A stretch of DNA of 64,000 bases, taken from positions 8,905,840 through 8,969,839 of the forward strand of contig NC_059283.1 of NCBI RefSeq assembly GCF_017591435.1, written 5' to 3'. The DNA comes from Portunus trituberculatus (taxonomy: Eukaryota; Arthropoda; Malacostraca; Decapoda; Portunidae). Positions within the stretch are counted from its first letter, which is position 1. Every line of letters starts with the position of its first letter. The notes under the pieces were generated by a model. It was not told the DNA's origin. It was given only the letters and a program-made list of their open reading frames with translations, and did not search any database. The translations under genes and the position numbers were made by a program. Positions 52,501-61,696 of the stretch are shown in pieces.

Positions 52501-53637
52501 ACAGAAGTGGTGGTAATAAGTTATGTGTTAGCGAGAAGTCCCGCCTTTATTTTACTATTGCCAAATAAGGGGACGAGCTCAAGTTATATATCAGACACAT
52601 TATCTCACGTATTATTTCACTCACAGATAGCAGAGAGAGAGAGAGAGAGAGAGAGAAATGTGTGTGTGTGACCCAGAGGATTATTTCTTAAGGCTGAAAA
52701 TATTCGTTCTTTATTTCTATACAAGTTTTCCAGCATGAGAGGCAGCGCTTTCTCTAATAACCGTATCAAATACCTCATGGCTTTAATTTTTGCAACGTTT
52801 TAGCTCAATGAATAATGCAAGAGCTCAAACTTGAATACTAACGGCTCTCAGCGGAAGTATCGCTCACTCTCGTAATCTTAGCCGGTGACATGAGGCCTCA
52901 GTGTTGCAGCGCCTTTACTCATTAAAAAAAAAAAGGGAGTAAATGAATAAAGTAAAACTAGATAAATCGCTTCTGTATCTTTTCATTATTTTTCTCTACT
53001 GTGTGACTGAGATTAATTAATGTACCAGCCTCCAATCAGCTTCCTGAAAGGCTTGGGTGGAGAGGCAGACGGGCAAGCTGGGTGGAGTGAGTGGAGTGGA
53101 CAAAGTTTAAGAAGGAGGCATGATGTGGAGTGATAAGAGTGTGGAGAGAGACGAGGAGGAGCGGTACGGGGCTGAGCGGGGCGGGGCTGGAGTTGCATGG
53201 CGTTGGGCAGTCAGTCAGTCCGCCTCATCCTCCTCATCACTGCTCGAGTCTGTTGTCTGATAGCGCTCTTATCCTTATCAGTCAGTAATCACGTGGGTTG
53301 GGGCCCCTGTCTCTTCCCCCCTCCTCTCTCTCTCTGCTGCCCCCCTCTACGCTTTTCACGTCCCCAATTACTCATATACTCATCCCTATTGTCTCACCTA
53401 TCATTCGAAGCCTACAAGTAGCAAGGCAAGAGTATAAAGTACTTGTAAACTAGGGAATCCAGGTTTAGCTCAGAAGGCAGGAGATCAAAGGGTGGTCGGA
53501 GGATACGCTAGTGTCAAGGGTGTAGGCAGAGGGTGTCACCGGCAGTACCAGCCCAGTCTCCCTCCCTCCAGCACGTCAGTCTTGTCCTGTTTCCCTTCAC
53601 CGCCAGATTCTCGACAGGTATTGAGTGTGTTGTGTTA

Positions 53638-53638
53638 G

Positions 53639-53675
<37 letters not shown>
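53638..53675. repeat. (GT)n microsatellite
   Basis: About 18 gt units. Confidence 0.95.
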
Positions 53676-53676
<1 letters not shown>

Positions 53677-53810
53677 CTGATGGTTTTTATTGATCGTCAG
53701 TCATTACTATTGTTATGACTTACAGGAATAGTAAAGCTGATAGTTATTTATTATTACTACTTATGTCATTAGTATCATAACCATAACCACGACCACAAAA
53801 ACACAACTAC

Positions 53811-53812
53811 TT

Positions 53813-53884
<72 letters not shown>

Positions 53885-53938
53885 TACTACTACTACTACT
53901 GCTATGCTACTACTATACTACTACTACTGCTACTACTA

Positions 53939-54035
<97 letters not shown>

Positions 54036-54067
54036 GCCATCATCACTACCACTACCACCACCACTAC
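53811..54067. repeat. (CTA)n trinucleotide array with interruptions
   Basis: Two long cta/act runs (53811-53885 and 53937-54034) flank an interrupted section with tgc and tatac variants. It ends in ccaccact triplets. Confidence 0.95.
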
Positions 54068-54302
54068 CGCCATCACTTCTTAGTTTGTCACGATGTAAGA
54101 ATGATGCAACATAACAAAACGACTCAATCCTGCGCTTGTCCCCCTACACACAAGACAAACTCACACCTGAATGATTGAAAACTAGACAGGTGTTCTCCCA
54201 TCTTGAATACATACGTGAGATGTGCTTTCTTTTTTAGTTCTTAAGGAAAATAAGGTACTTAAGGAAAATAAAGTAAAAACGAAGGTATTGACTTTTTTCT
54301 TT

Positions 54303-54507
54303 TATACCATGTGGGCTTTTTCACAAGAATTTATGGGCTAAAGGGGATACTTTTAGGTACCTCCTATCTCAAAGCCCACCCGCTAGGAAACCGTTGCCCC
54401 GAGTGTGGAAGCCCAACCTACACTCGGATCGTGGACAGGATTCGAGCCCGTGTGCTTGGAGACCCCTCGGCCCCCAAAGCACGCATGGTTCCACTGTACC
54501 ACGGCGG
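54303..54507 (-). mobile_element. tRNA-derived SINE family B, copy 1
   Basis: Read on minus, the head CCGCCGTGGTACAGTGGAAC contains an A-box (TGGTACAGTGG), and GGCTCGAATCC about 45 bp later is the B box. The body matches 58130-58315 closely. No open frame is meaningful. Confidence 0.7.
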
Positions 54508-54649
54508 ACTTGTGAATATGTTGAAGGAAACATTTATTCTTCTCGATAAGCTTCAGCTGCGATCTAGAAAGAAATATTGACAGGAAAATAAGAAAATAGA
54601 AAGGAATAGAAGGAAATACTGGCGTGATTCGAAGTTTGAGGCGAAGCAT

Positions 54650-54650
<1 letters not shown>

Positions 54651-54710
<60 letters not shown>
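54651..54710. repeat. (CT)n microsatellite
   Basis: About 29 ct units. Confidence 0.95.
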
Positions 54711-54715
<5 letters not shown>

Positions 54716-54996
54716 AATCGAAGCGGAGTTCGAACTGTTAACTCTAAAGCAATGAGCAATGAGACGAGGATTTTACCAAGGAGTGTTTGATTATTTTGAT
54801 TTTCACTGACACAAGGGTGAATATTTTGTTTACTTTGTTTATTTATTCATTTATTTTTGTCATCGTCCTTGAGGTGCTTTTTTGTAACGCGGCCCATCTC
54901 AGCCCAAGTGTTATCAGGCCGCCTTATCTATTAATCCAACCTGTATTGTACGTAACTGCCACGAAACCCATCAACCCCCTTATCCACCCTCTCTCT

Positions 54997-55000
<4 letters not shown>

Positions 55001-55045
<45 letters not shown>
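55001..55045. repeat. (CT)n microsatellite
   Basis: About 22 ct units in a longer c/t-rich stretch. Confidence 0.9.
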
Positions 55046-55050
<5 letters not shown>

Positions 55051-55473
55051 TTTATTATCTCTTTGTTTTCCGCTTTATTTCGCTACTCCCCTTTTTGTTT
55101 TCCTTATATTTTCCGTTGTTCCTTTGTTCCTATCTTCCTTCCTTCCTTCCTTCTCTTTTTGAATAACTAAACTTCTACTAGAGGTTCATATGCGTAGGTA
55201 GGAGACAGGACGATGACATAGGAAAGAATGTTTTAGTTAATGATCGTCTACGTAGGTGTAAGTGTAGTGCAGTCAACGTTCATCACGGGAACTTGAAAAA
55301 TATCACACATGTTAAGGCATCAGTGATTTTTATTTTCCATGCAGTGTTTCTCGTCCGTCACGCTTCCTGCACCTTCCTTTCTTGTGCTGTGTGTGGTGTG
55401 TGGCGGTGAATCTTGCTGTCCATGCATATTTCTCCCTGACACGCTTTCTGCATCTTCCATCCTTGTGTTTATG

Positions 55474-55475
<2 letters not shown>

Positions 55476-55510
<35 letters not shown>
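55476..55510. repeat. (GT)n microsatellite abutting a SINE
   Basis: About 17 gt units joining the 3' end of SINE family A copy 3. Confidence 0.9.
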
Positions 55511-55512
<2 letters not shown>

Positions 55513-55786
55513 TCACCTCGGTTGTCTCCTGGTCACCCATCTAGTCTTCCCCATTACGGAGCGAGCTCAGAGCTCATATACTGATCTTCGGGTAGGACTG
55601 AGACCACATCAACACACACCGGGAAAGCGAGGCCACAACCCCTCGAGTTACATCCCGTACCTTTTTACTGCTAGGTGAACAGGGGCTACACATTAATATG
55701 CTTGCCTATTTGCCTCGCCGCTTACCGGGACTCGAACCCAGCCCTCTCGATTGTGAGTCGAGCATGCTAACCACTACACTACGCGG
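55511..55786 (-). mobile_element. tRNA-derived SINE family A, copy 3 (most complete)
   Basis: Read on minus, CCGCGTAGTGTAGTGGTTAG has the A box TAGTGTAGTGG and GGGTTCGAGTCCCGG the B box. The intervening arm pairs ctcga with tcgag around a 7-base loop ctcacaa, which would give a CAC (Val-type) anticodon. The body extends to attcacctcgg, then a GT array. Confidence 0.85.
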
Positions 55787-55827
55787 TGTGTGTGTCTGTG
55801 TGAGTGTGTGTGTGTGTGTGTGTGTGG
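55787..55827. repeat. (GT)n array abutting the SINE head
   Basis: About 20 gt units with a few interruptions, directly at the 5' head of SINE copy 3. The DNA from 55860 to 56330 has degenerate ctatctat units and nothing else I recognise. Confidence 0.9.
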
Positions 55828-56339
55828 GAAGGTGTAAAATCGTTTTGGTCAATAATCTATCTATGTATCTACCCATCCATGCGACTGTGTAATGTAGAAG
55901 ACTAATTACCTATCTATCCACTTGTCTACCTGTATCTATCAATCTATCTACCTTTATCAATGTTTCAGTGAAGTCAGCATTAGTAAAGAGACCTTCAGTT
56001 CAGTGACATGAAGGACCGAGTGTTTCAGGGTGCGCGAGGGAGTGAGATGCAAGATTTGTACCATCACTCCCGGAGATAAAGATAATTGACTGACTGATTG
56101 ACACAGGGACGCGACAACAAGGCCAGTGATAATGATTACAGCAATGCTACGCTAAGTGATGCCCAATTATCTGACCGCGCATACATACATACATACAGGT
56201 CCTCTCCCCTTTCTCTTTCCATCTCTCTGGTCACATTTCTGTAGGTTTATTACTGACTAAAGGTCCCTGTGGTGTGTAGTAATGCAAGTATAATGTGGTA
56301 AAGTGTGTAATAATGTAGGTATAATGTGATAAGGTGTGT

Positions 56340-56970
56340 TCAGAATGACAGGGTTGCTTCATAAAATGTGTCGGTGTTTAAAGACATGACTAGACAAATT
56401 TATGAATAAGGATGACAGACATGCTTTATACACGTGTAAACCTGACCACTTCTTGCACTTTCCTTATATACCTACGTTCAGTCTTTTAAAGAAAAGTATC
56501 CCATGAAGTGTGGGTGATTGGAGTAACTAACAGGCTGGGATGGTCCTCAATCGTCTTACAACACTCACCATTACTCAGCTGAGACCTCTTCTATCCTATC
56601 ACTAGATTATCAAAGAAGCTTAACTCTTGAACGCTCCACTCGACACATCCTCTCTTCTGTCTCTTACTCTCAGAAAGGCTTACGATAGGACACGTTAGCG
56701 AGCACAAACACTTTCATTCATACTTTGACTTGTGCATTCCTCACTCTTCTTTTCATCCGTACTGTCTTCCTTCCCAGCCTCAGTTTAAAGTTTATACAAG
56801 AAACTGGTAAAATATTGTATAGCTTCAGTCCACTATACCTGAGTGACAAGAAAAAAAAAAGACGCTCTAATTGTGGTAGATGAATGGAATGGACTTAATA
56901 ATTAGGTTGTTGGTGCTGAGTCAGAAAGATTAGACAAATTTATAGATGAGGATGATATGATATAGGTATG
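56340..56970 (+). mobile_element. LINE (CR1-like) C-terminal and 3'-end fragments
   Basis: At about 56862-56964 the plus strand reads VVDEWNGLNN, a stop, then VVGAESERLDKFIDEDD, typical of the end of a CR1-like reverse transcriptase. A second, more decayed copy near 56370-56450 carries the same lysine/aspartate pattern. In-frame stops show both are dead. Confidence 0.45.
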
Positions 56971-57261
56971 ACCTCCCCTCCCCGCTCTCTCTCTGGATCC
57001 CTGCTATCAGTGCCTCCTGTTATCAGCGGGATCGTGGGTGATCCATGTATTTTATCACTGAGGATCAGGTGGAGCCTCGCAGATCACTCCTTCTGTGTCA
57101 CGAGTGAGGCATCCAAACCCATGAAAGTATCACAGCAGATAACACATACTAACCTGATGTGATGGAATATTAGTCATAGTTTCGTATATGCGAGTGTGTT
57201 AGTATGTGTGAGTAATATTTGAATTTATTATCTTTCGTCTGGGTGTTGCTGTCTGTGTTAT

Positions 57262-57289
57262 AAGCGAGATTTTTTCCCCAATCTCGCTT
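57262..57289. repeat. Perfect 10 bp inverted repeat with 8 bp loop
   Basis: aagcgagatt (57262-57271) pairs with aatctcgctt (57280-57289) across ttttcccc. It lies 35 bp before the LINE inverted repeat. Confidence 0.8.
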
Positions 57290-57324
57290 TGATAAACTGA
57301 CCTAATAAAGATCGATTGTTTAGG

Positions 57325-57563
57325 TGTGAAGTTTCCGGTTAAGATTATGAGTAAAGGACAGACCAAGGATATTCAGTGTAGAAGAGGAAGACAGTTGAGT
57401 GTCATTGAAGAAGAGAGGATAGTTGTCTGGAAGGTTGCGTCGAGTTGATGGATGGAGGAATTGAGTTTTTGAGGCATTGAACACTACTAAGTTTTCTCTG
57501 CCCCAATCAGAAATCTTGGAAAGATCAGAAGTCAGGCGTTCTGTGGCGTCCCTACGTGATCTG
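57325..57563 (-). mobile_element. LINE fragment (Jockey/CR1-like RT), left inverted arm
   Basis: On minus, an open frame reads through RRDATERLTSDLSKISDWG and NASKTQFL to [11 protein letters not shown], the C-terminal part of a reverse transcriptase. It is the inverted partner of 57588-57830, separated by 24 bp. Confidence 0.75.
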
Positions 57564-57587
57564 GAGACCAATTCTTCAGGAAGTCAA

Positions 57588-58440
57588 CAGATCACGCAGG
57601 GACGCCACAGAACGCCTGATTTCTGAGCTTTCTAAGATTCCTGATTGGGGCAGAGAAAACTTACTTAGTAGTGTTCAATGCTTCAAAAACTCAATTTCTC
57701 CATCTATCAACTCGACACAACCTTCCAGATAACTATCCCCTCTTCTTCAATGACACTGAACTATCTCCCTCTTCTGCACTGAATATCCTCGGTCTGTCCT
57801 TTACTCATAACCTTAACTGGAAGCTTCACATCTCATCTCTTGCTAAAACAGCTTCTATGAAGTTAGGCATTCTGAGGCGTCTCCGCCAGTTTTTCTCGTC
57901 CCTCCAACTACTAACTCTGTACAAGGGCCTTATCCCTCCTTGTATGGAGTACTCTTCGCATGTTTAGGGAGGGGTTCCACTCACACAGTTTTATTAGATA
58001 GGGTGGAATCAAAAGCTTTTCGTCTCGTCAACTCCCCTCCTCTGACTGACTGTCCTCAGCCTCTTTTTCGCTGCCGAAATGTTGCATCTCCAGTATTCTC
58101 AATCATTCATACCTTTTTTTGTTTTTATCTATACCGTGTGGGCTTTTCACAGGAATTTATGGGCTAAAGGGAATACTGTTTAGGGTACCTCCTATCTCAA
58201 AGCCCACCCGCTAGGAGACCGTTGCCCCGAGTGAGGAAGCCCAACCTACACTCGGACCGTGGACAGGAGACCCCTCGGACCCCAAGGCACGCATGGTTAC
58301 ACTGTACCTCGGCGGCCCTGGTAAACTTTGGAACTCCCTGCTTTCTTTTGTATTTCCATCTTCCTACGACTTGAACTTCTTTTAAGAGGGAGGTATCAAG
58401 ACATTTGTCCCGGTCTTTTGGATAATTCTTAATTTCTTTA
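57588..58440 (+). mobile_element. LINE fragment (Jockey/CR1-like RT), right arm and 3' part
   Basis: The plus strand continues the same reverse-transcriptase C-terminus with [29 protein letters not shown] and, after a frameshift near 57965, DRVESKAFRLVNSPP. A 4-base insertion near 57664 and the frameshift show it is broken. A SINE (58130-58315) interrupts it, and KLWNSL-type sequence resumes after 58320. Part of the expected segment is missing at the insertion. Confidence 0.75.
58130..58315 (-). mobile_element. tRNA-derived SINE family B, copy 2, inside the LINE
   Basis: It matches 54303-54507 along most of its length, including cccacccgctagga and gttgccccgagtg. It lacks about 18-20 bp that hold the B box in copy 1. 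The insertion splits the LINE fragment, so it is younger than that LINE. The 1.1 kb after the LINE (58450-59450) has no gene that I can see. Confidence 0.7.
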
Positions 58441-59455
58441 GGGTAACTGCCAATCCAGTGAACCTTTTTTTTTTATATTGTTTGTTGCTCTTGGCCAGTT
58501 TCCCTTCATGCATAACAAAAGTCATAGATGTGTGTGTGTATGTGTGTGAATAGTATTTGTATCTATTCTTGTATGTTTTATCTCAAGAATATTATATTCA
58601 TAATTTCAGAATTAGTTCAACATGAATAAAATTCTGCTCCACAGTTTAATGAAATAAGCTTTTTCCTATATTGTATTTCAGTAGAACAAGTGCAAGATGT
58701 ATTTTAAAAGAGTTTCCGTGATTCTAATGATGGCTAAACAAGGAATATGTACCATCGATAAGAAAAAAAAACTAATTAGACTTTGAAAATATATCGTGTG
58801 GGAGAGTGCAATGCTTCAGAAATGTAATTGAGAGCTTCAGTAACCAACGCCAGTTTTGTCAAGTGCTTTCAGGACTGCATAATGGAGCTATCAGTGTAAC
58901 AGTTAAGATACGCTGCTTAGCATCGTTTATCACGACTTAAACACGCTGCCCGGCCAAGAGTGATGGAATTACGACTGAATGCTACTGATTAGATATTGTT
59001 TGTTGCATTCTTGGTACTGTACCTGCTTACATGTTTGACTTATATCCTTTATTTATTTTTTTTTTCTCATTTACTGAGATTTCTTTTTCGTATTTCTCCC
59101 TTTTATTCTTTCCTCCATGATTCCTTCTTCATTCTTTGGTCTTCCATTCTTGTTGTACCTTCTCCCTCATTTCTTTATTCCCTCCTTCATTTGTCCCGTC
59201 TACCATCCTTATCGCTGTATATTCCTTCTTCTATGTAATATTTCTCCTTGGTGTGCTTTGAATAATGATAAGAGGGAGCATATCACATCGCTATGCAGAA
59301 AATTTATGTCGCTAAGTCTCGTGATTCACCTCAATCTTCTTATCTTATCCTTGATTTAAGCTGAAAACCCACATATTTTTTGTCTGTCGACTTGGGTTTA
59401 AATGTCACTACGTGTGTACATGTGTGTATTTGTCCGCATTGACCGAATGAACAAC

Positions 59456-59870
<415 letters not shown>

Positions 59871-59897
59871 ACGTTGGTGTGTTGCTCTGCCTGGCAG

Positions 59898-59976
59898 GAT
59901 GGATGAAGTGGTGAAGGATCCAGCCTTCAACACCATACCAAAGAACAGCACATTCTTCCTGATATGGAGGGTGGAG
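59898..59976 (+). CDS. Gelsolin/villin-family protein, first coding exon
   Basis: The acceptor ctgcctggcag precedes gATG, and the donor gtgagg follows. The exon encodes MDEVVKDPAFNTIPKNSTFF then LIWRVE. This is the start of the first gelsolin-like domain (DPAF...IWR(V/I)EN). Because an acceptor sits one base before the ATG, an upstream 5' UTR exon is likely. Confidence 0.8.
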
Positions 59977-60301
59977 GTGAGGCTTATTGTTCCTGTTCTT
60001 CATATTACTATTCGTGTTTTGTTCTTGTTGTTCTATCTGGCTATTTAAGAATGTTTCTGTCTTAGTTTGAAAGAGAAAATTAAGGCCCACACTCAAGATC
60101 TGTTCTTATACAGTCAGAAAAGTTAGTACAACCCAATATGGACAATGTTTCGAAAGAGTGTCGCAGCCAGAAAGAAATAAAATTGCCAGTGATATTTGAA
60201 CCCGTGTTTTATTTCAGTTTTCATTAAGTTATCAGATAAGCCTGTATATATATGTTTTATGATCCTGTCATGGTTTTATTGGATATTTTCTTCCCATTCA
60301 G

Positions 60302-60415
60302 AATCTAGAGCTGGTGGCTCTGAAGCGTGATGACTACGGCAAGTTCCACAAGGGTGACTCCTACCTGGTGGTGAACGCCAGCGAATATGGCAAGCCCGGA
60401 GGTATGCAGGACACG
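60302..60415 (+). CDS. Gelsolin/villin-family protein, second coding exon
   Basis: The acceptor is tcccattcag and the donor gtgagt. It encodes NLELVALKRDDYGKFHKGDS followed by YLVVNASEYGKPGG and MQDT. The pattern EN.ELV.......YGKF..GDSY is diagnostic of gelsolin domain 1, which binds and severs actin in a calcium-dependent way. The join with exon 1 is in phase 0. Remaining exons lie outside the window. The SEYGKPGG insertion suggests the short gelsolin-like (severin-type) subgroup, by inference. Confidence 0.85.
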
Positions 60416-60933
60416 GTGAGTGTTCATAGCAAGAAGGTTGAATAACAGAAGGCGCCATGATGTCACAAAAGTGAAGCCAGTGAGCTATTGGTCCGCTGCT
60501 TCCCATAATCCCATTACACCCAAAATATTGCCAGCCGCCCATTGAAAATACATGGGAACGCCCGAGTTACGCTCCTTGTTTTCCGTCTTATGTCCATGTT
60601 TCGAGGCTGCCTACCATATGCTTGACCTTAATAGACACGCAATATTCGTGGCATACTGTGCCACGAAGATTTAGACGGTAAATCATACATACAAATGAGA
60701 TAATACTGTGTCTTCCAACTTTGGTGGACTTGGGTGAGAGATGAGAAGCTGTCTTTGGGGCAAACGTATGACTGAACAAGGTCATGTACACATGTAAATA
60801 CACATGTGCATGTAGATGCGAACATGTACATATACATGTGCATTGAAATGAAGGATAAATAAACTGTATCAGGGGAAAGTTAACCTGAAGGTTGATTTTT
60901 CTTGGTATCGCAATTACTTAACACATGCATGTC

Positions 60934-60981
<48 letters not shown>

Positions 60982-60995
60982 ATGTACATTAATTG

Positions 60996-61046
<51 letters not shown>

Positions 61047-61695
61047 TTTATTTAGAATGGTGTGTGATTTCATGTCACTGGACACTGGAAAATTATGAAT
61101 CACTGAAATTTTATTTCACTATTATTTTTCTTTGCCATGTAATATACGAGAAAAAAGCAATCTTTTTGCCGTAATTTCTCCCGGAAACAGCCTGCTGTAT
61201 TTCTTTCAATATTGAAACTATTTCGCATTAACACCGTTATTAATAGGTCCATATGACATATTTAGGAAACTATAATGTGGTTTACATTAGTCAAACCATC
61301 AGTTCTACCCTATTTTTCCTCTAGTAATGAAAAACATAGTGGTACTTTCCCATTGCTTAACACAGGAGAGGCTAATGTTTTGGGTGAAGTTGCGATCGTA
61401 AGCTCCACCCATTGGCTTTACTTTTTTAGTACAGTGGGATAGGCGCGCGCCATCTTCTTAAATATAAACTCCTTGGTTCATAGGCCTTGTTTGGATTAGT
61501 GTTCCCTAACGTGTCGGGGGGTAACTCTACTATAAATCATAATTAGAATGACGAATTAAACATCCTAGAATATTTTTTCACTAACACATGTTAGAAGTAA
61601 AGATGAGACGCCAACACGTAATGACCGATCACGAAATGGCGCACGTGCGGGATGTAAGCATCGCCGAACTGTCACAGTAGCGCATGTGGCCTAAA
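60416..61695 (+). other. Gelsolin intron DNA with no other gene
   Basis: Donor gtgagt at 60416. It contains a cluster of acatgt motifs (60782-60842) and two CT arrays, then AT-rich sequence. I see no additional coding exon. Confidence 0.5.
60940..61044. repeat. Two (CT)n microsatellites
   Basis: CT arrays at 60940-60978 and 61000-61042. Confidence 0.95.
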
Positions 61696-61696
61696 C

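Noticed and set aside
54311..54580. 89-codon frame (MGFFTRIYGLKG...)
   Set aside because: It is the antisense translation of SINE family B; the same peptide-like reading at 58130 is broken.
55730..55786. Functional tRNA gene
   Set aside because: A and B boxes are present, but the segment belongs to a repeated element with a long 3' body and lacks a complete acceptor stem.
60782..60842. Cluster of acatgt motifs as p53-type sites
   Set aside because: The half-sites do not match the p53 consensus well and the stretch looks like a decayed simple repeat.
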